Notes: generated by a model not told the origin, from the sequence alone. A stretch of 64,000 nucleotides of DNA from Rhodococcus wratislaviensis (GCF_900455735.1 NZ_UAUI01000004.1:1-64000); one strand, 5' to 3'; shown: positions 1 through 8,754, counted from the stretch's first letter. Made by a program: numbers and translations.

Positions 1-1875
1 TTCGCCGCGGGCGCGGACCTCAAGGGTGTTCCGAGCATCACGAACCGTGATCAGGCGCTCGAACTCGGCCGGCTCGGGCACAAGGTGTTCCGCCGGCTGC
101 GCGAATCGTCCGTGCCGACGTTCGCGTTCGTCAACGGCGTCGCACTCGGCGGCGGGCTCGAGGTCGCGCTGCACAGCCACTACCGCACCGCATCCGAGAG
201 CGCGGGCGCACTGGGTCTGCCCGAGACGTTCCTCGGACTCGTTCCCGGCTGGGGCGGAACGCAGTTGCTGCCCAACCTCATCGGCCCCTCGAACGCCGTC
301 ACCGTCGTCCTCGAGAACGCGCTGAACCAGAACAAGACACTCAACCCGAAGAAGGCCCTCGAACTCGGCGTCGTCGACGCGGTGTTCGGTTCGGCCGACT
401 TCCTCGAGCAGTCCTTCGCCTGGGCCGCGCAGGTCCTGGCCGGCGAGATCACGCCGGCGCGTCCCGAGATCGACCGGGGCAAGGGCTGGGACGACGCGAT
501 CGCCCGCGCGAAGGCCGTCGTCGAGGGCAAGACCAAGAACAACGCCCCCGGACCGGTCAAGGCCGTCGAACTCCTCGAGCTGGCCCGGACCACCGATCTC
601 ACCGATCCCGCGTCGCTCGACAAGGGCTTCGCCGCCGAGGACGAGGCGCTCGCCGACCTGCTGCTCGCCGACGAGCTCCGCGCAGGCCTGTACGCGTTCG
701 ACCTGGTGAACAAGCGCGCCAAGCGTCCCGCCGGCGCACCGGACAAGTCCCTCGCGCGCAAGGTCACCGGCGTCGGCATCGTCGGTGCCGGTCTGATGGC
801 CAGCCAGCTCGCGATGCTGTTCGTCCGCCAGCTCAAGGTTCCGGTCGTCCTCACCGACATCGACCAGGAGCGTATCGACAAGGGTGTCGGCTACGTCCAC
901 GGCGAGATCGACAAGCTGCAGGGCAAGGGCCGGTTGTCGCCGGACGCGGCGAACCGCCTCAAGGGTCTCGTGTCCGGATCGCTGGACAAGGCCGCGTTCG
1001 CGAAGACCGACTTCGTCATCGAGGCCGTGTTCGAGAACCTCGATCTGAAGAAGAAGATCTTCGCGGAACTCGAGGAGCACATCGCCCCGGAGACGATCCT
1101 CGCGACCAACACGTCCTCGCTGTCGATCACCAAGATGGCCGCGGACCTGAAGCACCCGGAGCGGGTGGTCGGCTTCCACTTCTTCAACCCGGTCGCCGTG
1201 CTGCCCCTGCTCGAGGTCATCAAGGGCGAGAAGACCGACGACGCCACCCTGGCAACGGCGTTCGCCACCGCCAAGGCGCTCAAGAAGTCGGCCGTCGGTT
1301 CCGCCGACCTGCCCGGGTTCGTCTTCAACCGGCTCCTGATCCGCACCCTCGGTGAGGTCATGAACGCGGTCGACGAGGGCACCCCGTTCGAGGTGGCCGA
1401 CAACGCCATCGCCGAACTCGGCATGCCGATGACCCCGTTCACCCTGCTGGCCCTCGTCGGGCCGGCGGTCGCGCTGCACACCGGCGAGACCCTCGCCGAG
1501 GCGTACCCCGAACGCTTCCACAACTCCCCCGGACTCGAGGCGCTGGTCGAGGCCAAGAAGTCGGCGGTGTGGAGCTACGGTGCCGACGGCAAGCAGGTCG
1601 TCGATCCCGAGGTCGCCGAACTGTGGAAGCAGGGCGACAAGGCGTCCACGTCCGAAGAGGTTCTGGAGCGCACGCGTCGCGCGTTCGCCGAGGAGATCCA
1701 GATCATGCTCGACGAGGGTGTCGTCGCCGCGGCCGAGGACATCGACCTCTGCCTGATCCTGGGCGGCGGGTTCGGTTTCTGGAACGGTGGCATCACCCCG
1801 TACCTGGACCGCACCGGCACCTCCGAGGCCGTCAACGGCAAGCGGTTCCTGGCGCCGGGCGTAGCGAGCGTCTGA
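1..1875 (+). CDS. fadB: Fatty-acid oxidation multifunctional protein (enoyl-CoA hydratase / 3-hydroxyacyl-CoA dehydrogenase), 5'-truncated
   Basis: Open from the first base of the window, so the N-terminus is missing; 624 codons are visible. The first ~215 residues are the crotonase half, with the GVALGGGLEVAL oxyanion-hole region (about residue 46) and GLVPGWGGTQLLP. From about residue 253 follows the NAD-binding Rossmann motif GVGIVGAGLMA and then the dehydrogenase signature HFFNPVAVLPLLEVIKG, with the catalytic His. The C-terminal dehydrogenase domains are complete. The protein would hydrate trans-2-enoyl-CoA and oxidise the 3-hydroxyacyl-CoA in beta-oxidation. Family members are usually 700-720 residues, so roughly 90 are lost. 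The partner thiolase (fadA) should lie upstream outside the window. A strong hairpin follows the stop. Confidence 0.93.
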   Translation, partial: FAAGADLKGVPSITNRDQALELGRLGHKVFRRLRESSVPTFAFVNGVALGGGLEVALHSHYRTASESAGALGLPETFLGLVPGWGGTQLLPNLIGPSNAVTVVLENALNQNKTLNPKKALELGVVDAVFGSADFLEQSFAWAAQVLAGEITPARPEIDRGKGWDDAIARAKAVVEGKTKNNAPGPVKAVELLELARTTDLTDPASLDKGFAAEDEALADLLLADELRAGLYAFDLVNKRAKRPAGAPDKSLARKVTGVGIVGAGLMASQLAMLFVRQLKVPVVLTDIDQERIDKGVGYVHGEIDKLQGKGRLSPDAANRLKGLVSGSLDKAAFAKTDFVIEAVFENLDLKKKIFAELEEHIAPETILATNTSSLSITKMAADLKHPERVVGFHFFNPVAVLPLLEVIKGEKTDDATLATAFATAKALKKSAVGSADLPGFVFNRLLIRTLGEVMNAVDEGTPFEVADNAIAELGMPMTPFTLLALVGPAVALHTGETLAEAYPERFHNSPGLEALVEAKKSAVWSYGADGKQVVDPEVAELWKQGDKASTSEEVLERTRRAFAEEIQIMLDEGVVAAAEDIDLCLILGGGFGFWNGGITPYLDRTGTSEAVNGKRFLAPGVASV

Positions 1876-1882
1876 CCCCCAT

Positions 1883-1922
1883 GTGAGTGGGGAAGTGTGC
1901 CCCGGCACGCTTCCCCACTCAC
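1883..1922. terminator. Bidirectional hairpin terminator
   Basis: An 18-bp stem (1883-1900 with 1905-1922, one G-U pair) around a four-base loop, placed between the convergent ends of fadB (1875) and the flavoprotein gene (1927). No long T-run follows, as is common in high-GC actinobacteria. Confidence 0.8.
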
Positions 1923-1926
1923 GTGC

Positions 1927-4626
1927 TCAGGGGACGGGGACGTGGTCGGCGGCGGCGAGCGCCTGGCGGGCGTACGCCCGCACGTCGGCGTCCGTGTCCT
2001 CGAGGGCAGTGGTGAGCGCGGCGACGGCGGCGCGGTCGCCGGACCACCGGCCGAGTGCGAGGACGGCCGCCTTCCGCACGTCGAGGTGCGCATCCGTCAG
2101 GGCGTCCGCCAGTGCGGGCACCGCGACGCCGGGGTCCGCTCCGGCGAGTGCCCGCGCGGCGCCCTGCCGGATCTGCCAGGCCGACTCCCGCAGCGCCGCC
2201 GTCGCGCGGCTCACGTCGTCGCCGTGGCAGCCCAGGCTCGCGAACGCCGTGAGCGCGGCGGCGCGCACCAGCGGATCGCGGTCGCCGGCCAGCGAGCGCA
2301 CCATGTCGACACCGCCGAGCCCGATGGTGGCCAGGCCGTGTGCGACGGTGATCCGCACTTCACGGTTCTCGTCGCGTGCCCCCTCCGCCACCGACTCCCA
2401 CCGGTCCAGCGATACCAGCGCCCGCACCGCTTCGATTCTGACGTGGTGATCGCCGTCGGACAGTGCGGTCAGGAACTGCTCCGCCGAACCGGCGTGCAGG
2501 GCGCGCAGAACGTCGACGACGGCGGCCCGGACCACGGCGTCACCCGACCCCAGGTGGTCGGCCAGTCCGTCGGCGGACGGCAGCACCTCGACGAGTTCGC
2601 GCAGGCCGTCGGCGGCGGCGCGGCGCACCGTCACGGCACCGTCGCCGAGGGCGCCGACGAGGGCTGCCCCGAATCCGTCGGGGGTTCCTTCCGTCAGCAC
2701 CGAGAGCGCCGTGACGCGGACCTGCGGGTCGGCGTCGCGCAGATACGGTGCGAGCTCGGCGACGCTCGGCGCGTCGAGTCCGAGGACCGCGACGATGGCC
2801 GGTGACGACGGCTCCTTCCGGACCGGCGCCGCGATGCGCGAACGTTCCTCCACCGGTGCCCGGCCCCCGACCAGCGGCGGCTGCGCCACGGGTACGACCG
2901 ACCGGTCCACCGGCGGAAGGGAATCGAGTCCGGGCACCGGCACGAAATACGGCTCCACGGGGCGCTTGAGGAACTCCATGTCGCCGTTCTCGCCGCGCCG
3001 CAGATTCAGGTGGTATCCCCATTCGTCGTCCCGCTGCTCCGGGAGATCCGCGCGTTCGTGATAGAGCCCCCAGCGACTTTCGGTTCTGGTGAGGGAGCTG
3101 CGGGACGCCATTTCCGCGCAGTCCCGGATGAACGTGACCTCTGCGCAGCGCATCAGCTCGTGCGGGGTGGTCGCACCCATTCCGGCGATCTCCCCGGCCA
3201 TCCGTTCGAACGTCTCGACGGCGATCGACAGCTTCGTCGCCGTCTTCGGCGGCGCGACGTAGTCGTTGACGAAGCGGCGCAGCTTGTACTCGACCTGCGG
3301 CTGGGGCGGCCCGTCCGGGTTGCGCAGCGGCCGGTAGATAAGCTCGTGCGCGGCGGCCAGCTGTTCCGCGGGCAGCGCGGTCGGCGCCTCGACGTCGGGC
3401 AGGGTGCCGGTGGCGTGCGATCCGGCGAGGTCGCCGTACACGAATGCGCCGATCATGTAGTTGTGGGGCACGCACGCGAGGTCGCCTGCCGCGTACAACC
3501 CCGGAACGGTGGTCGCACCGTGCTCGTCGACCCACACCCCGGACGCAGAATGCCCGCTGCACAAGCCGATCTCGGAGATGTGCATCTCGATGTCGTGACT
3601 GCGGTAGTCGTGGCCGCGGTTCGCGTGGAACGTGCCGCGGGTGGGGCGTTCGGTGGTGTGCAGGATCGACTCGAGCGTGTCGAGGGTTTCCTCCGGGAGG
3701 TGGCTGACCTTGAGATAGATGGGCCCGCGGGCGGATTCGATCTCGCTCTTGACCTCGCTCATCATCTGCCCCGACCAGTAGTCCGAGTCGACGAACCGCT
3801 CCCCCTCGGCGTTCACCTGGTAGCCGCCGAACGGGTTCGCGACGTACGCGCAGGCCGGGCCGTTGTAGTCCTTGATCAGCGGGTTGATCTGGAAGCATTC
3901 GATGCCGCTGAGTTCGGCTCCCGCGTGATAGGCCATCGAATACCCGTCACCGGCGTTGGTCGGGTTCTCGTACGTGCCGTAGAGGTACCCCGACGCCGGG
4001 AGCCCGAGCCGGCCACACGGACCGGTCGCGAGGATCACCGCCTTCGCCCCGACCGCGACGAACTCACCGGTGCGGGTGTTCAGCGCCGCGGCCCCGACGG
4101 CCCGGCCGTTCTCCGTCAGCACCCGGACGGGCATCAGACGGTTCTCGATGCGGATCTTCTCCCGCATCTTCTTCTGCCGCAGCACCCGGTAGAGGGCCTT
4201 CTTCACGTCCTTGCCCTCGGGCATCGGCAGCACGTACGAGCCGGAGCGGTGCACCCGGCGGACCGCGTATTCGCCGTACTCGTCCTTCTCGAACTTCACG
4301 CCGTACTTCTCGAGGCGCTGCACCATCGCGAAACCGCGGGTCGCCGTCTGGTACACGGTGCGCTGGTTGACGATTCCGTCGTTGGCTCTGGTGATCTCGG
4401 CGACGTAGTCCTCGGGTTCGGCCTTGCCGGGGATGACGGCGTTGTTGACGCCGTCCATTCCCATTGCGAGCGCGCCGGAATGGCGCACGTGCGCCTTTTC
4501 GAGCAGGAGTACGTTCGCGCCGTTCTCGGCGGCGGTCAGTGCCGCCATGGTGCCGGCGGTGCCGCCGCCGATCACGAGTACGTCGCAATCGAGACGGACG
4601 GTGTCGGCGAGGTCGGGGATGTCCAT
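1927..4626 (-). CDS. AprA-like FAD-dependent oxidoreductase fused to C-terminal HEAT repeats
   Basis: 899 residues. The N-terminus has the FAD dinucleotide motif VIGGGTAGTMAA (GGGTAG at 20-25), then HSGALAMGMDGVNN, which resembles the RSGAVAQG segment of adenylylsulfate (APS) reductase alpha subunits, and an ATGPCGRLG loop near 200. It belongs to the fumarate reductase/succinate dehydrogenase/AprA flavoprotein superfamily. From about residue 618 to the end lie about nine HEAT-like units, each with a D-x-x-VR-x-x-A core (for example DPQVRVTA, DAHLDVRKAA), giving a helical scaffold that APS reductase lacks. It is the last gene of a six-gene operon and overlaps the ATPase stop by one base. The ferredoxin of the operon is the likely electron partner. 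The substrate is unknown; APS is only a family-based guess. No signal peptide is seen, so it should be cytoplasmic. Confidence 0.85.
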   Translation of the reverse strand: MDIPDLADTVRLDCDVLVIGGGTAGTMAALTAAENGANVLLLEKAHVRHSGALAMGMDGVNNAVIPGKAEPEDYVAEITRANDGIVNQRTVYQTATRGFAMVQRLEKYGVKFEKDEYGEYAVRRVHRSGSYVLPMPEGKDVKKALYRVLRQKKMREKIRIENRLMPVRVLTENGRAVGAAALNTRTGEFVAVGAKAVILATGPCGRLGLPASGYLYGTYENPTNAGDGYSMAYHAGAELSGIECFQINPLIKDYNGPACAYVANPFGGYQVNAEGERFVDSDYWSGQMMSEVKSEIESARGPIYLKVSHLPEETLDTLESILHTTERPTRGTFHANRGHDYRSHDIEMHISEIGLCSGHSASGVWVDEHGATTVPGLYAAGDLACVPHNYMIGAFVYGDLAGSHATGTLPDVEAPTALPAEQLAAAHELIYRPLRNPDGPPQPQVEYKLRRFVNDYVAPPKTATKLSIAVETFERMAGEIAGMGATTPHELMRCAEVTFIRDCAEMASRSSLTRTESRWGLYHERADLPEQRDDEWGYHLNLRRGENGDMEFLKRPVEPYFVPVPGLDSLPPVDRSVVPVAQPPLVGGRAPVEERSRIAAPVRKEPSSPAIVAVLGLDAPSVAELAPYLRDADPQVRVTALSVLTEGTPDGFGAALVGALGDGAVTVRRAAADGLRELVEVLPSADGLADHLGSGDAVVRAAVVDVLRALHAGSAEQFLTALSDGDHHVRIEAVRALVSLDRWESVAEGARDENREVRITVAHGLATIGLGGVDMVRSLAGDRDPLVRAAALTAFASLGCHGDDVSRATAALRESAWQIRQGAARALAGADPGVAVPALADALTDAHLDVRKAAVLALGRWSGDRAAVAALTTALEDTDADVRAYARQALAAADHVPVP

Positions 4627-5405
4627 CAGGTCTCCGGAGTGTGGTTCAGCGCGGCGAGCACGTCGGCGCGGGCGGCACGGGTGCCGGGGTGGTCGAGGTG
4701 GTCGCGGTCCCGGGGGTGCGGGATGTCGACGAGTGCCCGCAGCGGCTCGCCGGCCCGGCCGAGGACCGCGACGCGGTCACCGAGCAGCACCGCCTCGTCC
4801 ACGTCGTGGGTCACGAACACCACCGTGGTCGGGTGAGTGCTCCACGTGTCGACGAGTAGTCGCTGCATGACGGCGCGGGTCTGGGTGTCGAGGGCGCCGA
4901 ACGGCTCGTCCATCATCACGGCCCGCGGTGCCCCGGCGAGGCCGCGCGCCAACTGCACTCGCTGGCGCATGCCGCCGGACAGGTTCTTGGGCAGGAAGTC
5001 GCCGAACCCGGTCAGACCCACCTCCGCGATCCAGCGATCGGCGGTCTCACGCCGGCCCTTGCGGGGTTCGCCGCGCAGTGAGAGGGCCAGTTCGATGTTC
5101 GAGCGCACGGTGCGCCACGGGAGGAGCGCGTTGTCCTGGAAGACGACGGCCCGGTCCCGGGACGTCGACTCCACCGCCGCGCCGTCGGCGACGACGCGGC
5201 CCGAATCCGGCGGCAGCAGGCCGGCGAGGGCTCGCAGGACGGTGGACTTGCCGCACCCCGAAGGTCCCGTGAGCACGAGGATCTCGCCGGGGACCACGGT
5301 CAGCGACAGCGAACGAATGACGGGGTTCCCGGTGTAGGACAGGGTGACGTCGTCGAGGACCAGCGACATGCCGGCGGCCACGGACGCTCCGGCGGTGGCG
5401 GTCAT
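4626..5405 (-). CDS. ABC transporter ATP-binding protein, nitrate/sulfonate/taurine (NrtD/SsuB) type
   Basis: 259 residues. Walker A GPSGCGKSTVLRALAG, signature LSGGMRQRVQLARGLA and Walker B AVMMDEPFGALD are all intact, and the protein is the usual size for SsuB/TauB/NrtD ATPases. The ATG start at 5405 overlaps the permease stop in an ATGA, and its own stop shares one base with the next ATG, so translation is probably coupled. An in-frame extension further upstream is an artefact lying inside the permease gene. With the permease and binding protein it would form a complete importer. Confidence 0.92.
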   Translation of the reverse strand: MTATAGASVAAGMSLVLDDVTLSYTGNPVIRSLSLTVVPGEILVLTGPSGCGKSTVLRALAGLLPPDSGRVVADGAAVESTSRDRAVVFQDNALLPWRTVRSNIELALSLRGEPRKGRRETADRWIAEVGLTGFGDFLPKNLSGGMRQRVQLARGLAGAPRAVMMDEPFGALDTQTRAVMQRLLVDTWSTHPTTVVFVTHDVDEAVLLGDRVAVLGRAGEPLRALVDIPHPRDRDHLDHPGTRAARADVLAALNHTPET

Positions 5406-6262
5406 GCGCGCTCCCCTCGTGGCAGCCAGCGGGTGACGCGCCTGCCGAGCAGTTCGACTGCGCCGGACGTCGCGAATCCGAGGATGCCGATGGTGATCAT
5501 GCCGACGAAGACGCCGGGATAGTCGACGATCGTGTACGCCTGCCAGGTGCGGTACCCGACTCCGAGCCTGCCGGAGATCATCTCGGCGGAGATCACGCAG
5601 ATCCACGCCACCCCGATCCCGACCGACAGTCCGCCGAACACGCCGGGCAGGATTCCGGGCAGCACCACCCGGGACAGCACGTCCCAGCGTCCGCCACCGA
5701 GTGTGCGCACCGAGTCCTCCCACAATGTCGGGAGGGCCCGGACGGCGTGCCGGGTGCTCACCATGATCGGGAAGAACGCGGCAACGAACGTGATGAACAC
5801 GATGCCCGCCTCGTCGCTGGGGAACAGCAGGATCGCGACGGGTACCACCGCGATGGCGGGGATCGGACGCGCGAGCTCCGTCAGCGGACCGAGGACGTCG
5901 GCGAACAGTTCCGATCTGCCGAGTGCGATTCCGGTGGCCACACCGACCACGGTGGCGAGTCCGAATCCGCTGAGGATGCGGATCAGCGACTGCCCGAGGT
6001 CGAGGTAGAACAGGTCGCTCTGCAGCTGGGTGCCGAACGCGGACACGACGTCGGTGACGGTGGGGAGCGTGTCGAACCGCAACCACACCCGAACGTCGTT
6101 GGCGGTCAGCAGCTGCCACGCGACGATTGCCGCGACCACGGACGTGACCCGCACGAGACGTGACCGCCACGGCGAGGTTCGTCGGCGCGTCGATACCGGA
6201 TCGTGTTCTTCGACAGCGGCTTCGGTGTCGACCAGGACCGTCGACTGTTGCAGGGTTGTCAC
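5402..6262 (-). CDS. ABC transporter permease, SsuC/TauC/NrtB type
   Basis: 286 residues starting at a GTG whose first bases overlap the binding-protein stop (GTGA). A hydrophilic N-terminus of about 35 residues precedes about six membrane segments (for example VTSVVAAIVAWQLL and AIAVVPVAILLF). The cytoplasmic EAA-type loop is recognisable around EDSVRTLGGGRWDVLSRVVLPGILPGVFGG. It belongs to the binding-protein-dependent inner-membrane family that imports sulfonates, taurine, nitrate and similar small ions. An open frame runs on upstream but lies entirely within the binding-protein gene, so the GTG start is preferred. Confidence 0.9.
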   Translation of the reverse strand: MTTLQQSTVLVDTEAAVEEHDPVSTRRRTSPWRSRLVRVTSVVAAIVAWQLLTANDVRVWLRFDTLPTVTDVVSAFGTQLQSDLFYLDLGQSLIRILSGFGLATVVGVATGIALGRSELFADVLGPLTELARPIPAIAVVPVAILLFPSDEAGIVFITFVAAFFPIMVSTRHAVRALPTLWEDSVRTLGGGRWDVLSRVVLPGILPGVFGGLSVGIGVAWICVISAEMISGRLGVGYRTWQAYTIVDYPGVFVGMITIGILGFATSGAVELLGRRVTRWLPRGERA

Positions 6263-7689
6263 TGCCGCACCTCCTCGACCGCGCGGTCGTACGTGGTCAC
6301 GCCGCCCGTGGGATGGGCGCGCAGATATCGGTCTGCCGCCGCGCCGGTGGTGAAGGGCAGGAAGTTGTCGCCGTCGCGCACCCACACCGATTTGTCGGCG
6401 AACCACCGGGTGCCGAGTTCGGCGTCGGGCACGTACGCGGCGCGGACGGTGCGGCCCTCGGCCCGGGCCTGTTTCACCGCCCGGAGCAGGCACGTCGGGT
6501 TCGCGGCCGGCTGTGTCTCGGTGGCGCCGTCGAACCAGACCTCCCCGGCCAGCGCCGGATCGCTCGGGGCGGTGGCGCACACGGGATCGGTGCCGGTGAC
6601 CGACGTCGGGTTGGCCGTGGACGCGAGCGTGGCGTCGTAGTCCTGCCCGTCGGCCTCGAACGCGGACCGGAGCGGAGCGTCGTTCACGAAACCGTCGACG
6701 TCCAGGTCGGCGAAGTCGCCGATCGACTTCAGGTACGGCACATCGTTCTTCAGCGCACCGATCAGGGCCGGCTTGAGCGTGGTGTCGAACGACGTGCCGC
6801 CCGGGCCGTTGTACAGGTACACGACCTCCTGAGGCAGGCCGCTCGCGTCGGCCACGATCCTCGATGCCTCGAGTGGTTTCGTCTGGACGAACCGGGTGGC
6901 GTCGAGCTGTGCCCGGAGGAACGCGTCGAGAACCTCGGGGTGTTCGTCCGCGTACGCCTCACGGGCCACCACACCGTGCAGGGTCGGGGTTCGGAGTTCG
7001 GCGCCGTCGTACAGCAGCTTGGCCTTGTCCTGGAAGACGAGGAGCCCGGGCCAGGCGACGAACTGCGAAAGCGCCGCCACCTGACCGGATTCCAGGGCGG
7101 AGGATCCGACCTGGGGTTGTTGGTTGAGCACTTCGACGCCGGTGCCCGGGTCGATTCCTGCGCGATCGAGTGCCTGGACGAGGGTGCCGTGGCCTGCGGA
7201 GCCGACGCTCGCGGACACCTTCTTGCCGGCCAGATCGCCGAGTGTGGTCGCCGGTGAATCCGGTGGCACCACCACCATGTTCAGGGCACCCTCGGGGTTG
7301 TAGCCGGTGACCGAGACGATTTCCGTCTTCGAGCGCGGGTTCGCCTGCGTGCGGGAGCCGTTGATCAGCATGGGGTAGTCGCCCATCGATCCGATGTCGA
7401 TCTTCTCGGCCACCATCTGCGCGGTGATCGGCGCACCGGTGTCGTAGTCCTGCCACTCGACGGAGTACTTCGTGCCGGTCTGCTCCGTCACGTCCTGCAG
7501 GCGCTGTTCGAGGTATCCCTGTGCGCGCAGCAGCGTTCCGGCGGTGACGGTGTTGATCGTCTTGGACTGGTACCCGATCACGAGCGTGACCGCGTCACCG
7601 TCGTCGGCCGCGGGTTCGAGGGAGCAACTCGTCGCCACGAGTGTCAGTGCCGCGGCGGCGATCGCGAAGGTGGAGGAACGTCGCTTCAT
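6259..7689 (-). CDS. NrtA/SsuA-type substrate-binding lipoprotein with NosL-like C-terminal domain
   Basis: 476 residues, well above the ~320-340 usual for SsuA/TauA/NrtA proteins. A lipoprotein signal precedes Cys22 (LTLVATSC). Residues ~35-370 are a periplasmic-binding fold with the family segment LAGKKVSASVGSAGHGTLVQ. The last ~106 residues (371-476) look like NosL, the copper-binding nitrous-oxide-reductase accessory protein: an AGEVWFDG strand, AAYVPDAELGTRWFADKSVWV, then LPFTTGAAADRYLRAHPTGG. Two cysteines (CATAPSDP and NPTCLL) lie in this part. The domain call rests on visual similarity only. The protein should present ligand to the permease encoded immediately downstream. Confidence 0.83.
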   Translation of the reverse strand: MKRRSSTFAIAAAALTLVATSCSLEPAADDGDAVTLVIGYQSKTINTVTAGTLLRAQGYLEQRLQDVTEQTGTKYSVEWQDYDTGAPITAQMVAEKIDIGSMGDYPMLINGSRTQANPRSKTEIVSVTGYNPEGALNMVVVPPDSPATTLGDLAGKKVSASVGSAGHGTLVQALDRAGIDPGTGVEVLNQQPQVGSSALESGQVAALSQFVAWPGLLVFQDKAKLLYDGAELRTPTLHGVVAREAYADEHPEVLDAFLRAQLDATRFVQTKPLEASRIVADASGLPQEVVYLYNGPGGTSFDTTLKPALIGALKNDVPYLKSIGDFADLDVDGFVNDAPLRSAFEADGQDYDATLASTANPTSVTGTDPVCATAPSDPALAGEVWFDGATETQPAANPTCLLRAVKQARAEGRTVRAAYVPDAELGTRWFADKSVWVRDGDNFLPFTTGAAADRYLRAHPTGGVTTYDRAVEEVRQ

Positions 7690-7705
7690 CTGTGTGGTCT
7701 TTCGC

Positions 7706-7933
7706 TCAGCGGAGGAGGTACGGCATGTTCACGGTGACCGCGCCGGTCGGGCAGCGAGCCGCGCACGGACCGCAGTACCAGCATTCGTCGACGTGCATGA
7801 AGGCCTTGCCGTTCTCCGGGTTGATGGCCAGCGAATCGAGCGGGCAGATCTCGACGCACAGGGTGCAGCCCTCGATGCACAGCGACTCGTCGATGGTGAC
7901 GGGTACGTCGGCTCGTTGATTGACCAAGGTCAT
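7706..7933 (-). CDS. Small 2x[4Fe-4S] ferredoxin, AprB-like
   Basis: 75 residues with two four-cysteine clusters: C19-x3-C23-x2-C26-x3-C30-P and C51-x2-C54-x2-C57-x3-C61-P. The first motif has three rather than two residues between the first cysteines, and the fold resembles the ferredoxin part of APS reductase beta subunits, which also accompany an AprA flavoprotein. The ATG overlaps the gntR stop (ATGA), with a GGGAG ribosome site inside the end of gntR. It is 16 bases ahead of the binding-protein gene. It most likely passes electrons to or from the AprA-like flavoprotein. Confidence 0.9.
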   Translation of the reverse strand: MTLVNQRADVPVTIDESLCIEGCTLCVEICPLDSLAINPENGKAFMHVDECWYCGPCAARCPTGAVTVNMPYLLR

Positions 7934-8709
7934 GAGGTGAGCTCCCAGTTCGTGATGTCGGGTCGGCGGGCGAGGCTGCTGCGCAGGGTGATTCGGTCAC
8001 CGCGCATGCGAATGTATTCGAGGTCGACGGGACGTCCGTCGACGAGCCGGGTGAGGCGTTCGAGCAACAGGAGCGCCGCCCCTTCGGGCGTCTGGAGGTT
8101 CGCGGCGGAATGGGCGTCGGCGTTCACCGATTCGATCGCCAGATCGGCGGAGCCGAGGGGCTGACCGCAGACCTCCTCGATCAGCGCGAACACGTCGTTG
8201 GTTTCGAGGTCGTGGCCGAGGATCTCGGCTCCGATGTCGGGGACGAGGTAGGTGAGGTCCAGGCTGAGCGGCAAGTCGCCGAGATGGCGGACCCGCTCGA
8301 TGTAGACGGCGGGTTCGCCCGGCTCCAACTGCAGGCGGCGGGCGACGGCGGGCGGCGGGCTGATCTCCACGGCCGCGCGGACGTCGTTGCGGACCGCGCC
8401 GTGCCCCTTCAGCGTCTCCTTCAGCCCGAGCAGGGCGTCGAGACCGTGGTCGTACTTGCGCTGGGCCACGTGGGTTCCCACGCGCGGGGCCCGGTCGATG
8501 AGCCCCTCCTGCTTCAGCAGTGCCAGTCCGTCGCGTACCGCATTGCGCGACACGCCGAACTCGGCCGCCAACTCCGATTCCGACGGCAGTCCGCGTTCGG
8601 CGAAGGAGTCCGTGTGAATCTGCTGGCGGAGCAGGTCGGCGAATCTGCGCGCATGGTCCGCACGGGAACTGCGCGACGCCGTCTGGAGAGGAGTCGGATT
8701 CACCACCAT
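7930..8709 (-). CDS. GntR-family transcriptional regulator (HutC/UTRA subfamily)
   Basis: 259 residues from the ATG at 8709, which has an AAGGA site four to five bases upstream. A longer in-frame reading exists, but its extra residues look like non-coding translation. The winged HTH occupies residues ~15-85 (LPSESELAAEFGVSRNAVRDGLALLKQEGLI), followed by a ligand-binding UTRA domain (~100-255). It is the first gene of the operon, so it probably controls its own transcription and that of the ferredoxin, transporter and flavoprotein genes. The effector is presumably the imported compound or a product of it. Confidence 0.9.
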   Translation of the reverse strand: MVVNPTPLQTASRSSRADHARRFADLLRQQIHTDSFAERGLPSESELAAEFGVSRNAVRDGLALLKQEGLIDRAPRVGTHVAQRKYDHGLDALLGLKETLKGHGAVRNDVRAAVEISPPPAVARRLQLEPGEPAVYIERVRHLGDLPLSLDLTYLVPDIGAEILGHDLETNDVFALIEEVCGQPLGSADLAIESVNADAHSAANLQTPEGAALLLLERLTRLVDGRPVDLEYIRMRGDRITLRSSLARRPDITNWELTS

Positions 8710-8727
8710 GGTTCCTTCGTCGATAGT

Positions 8728-8754
8728 GCGTGTGAGCTGGACGAAGACACACGC
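8728..8754. promoter_or_regulatory. Inverted repeat in the gntR upstream region, possible GntR operator
   Basis: Arms GCGTGTG (8728-8734) and CACACGC (8748-8754) are separated by 13 bases and lie 19-45 bases upstream of the gntR start codon. The position suits an autoregulatory operator, but it could also be a leader hairpin. No consensus comparison was possible. Confidence 0.35.
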
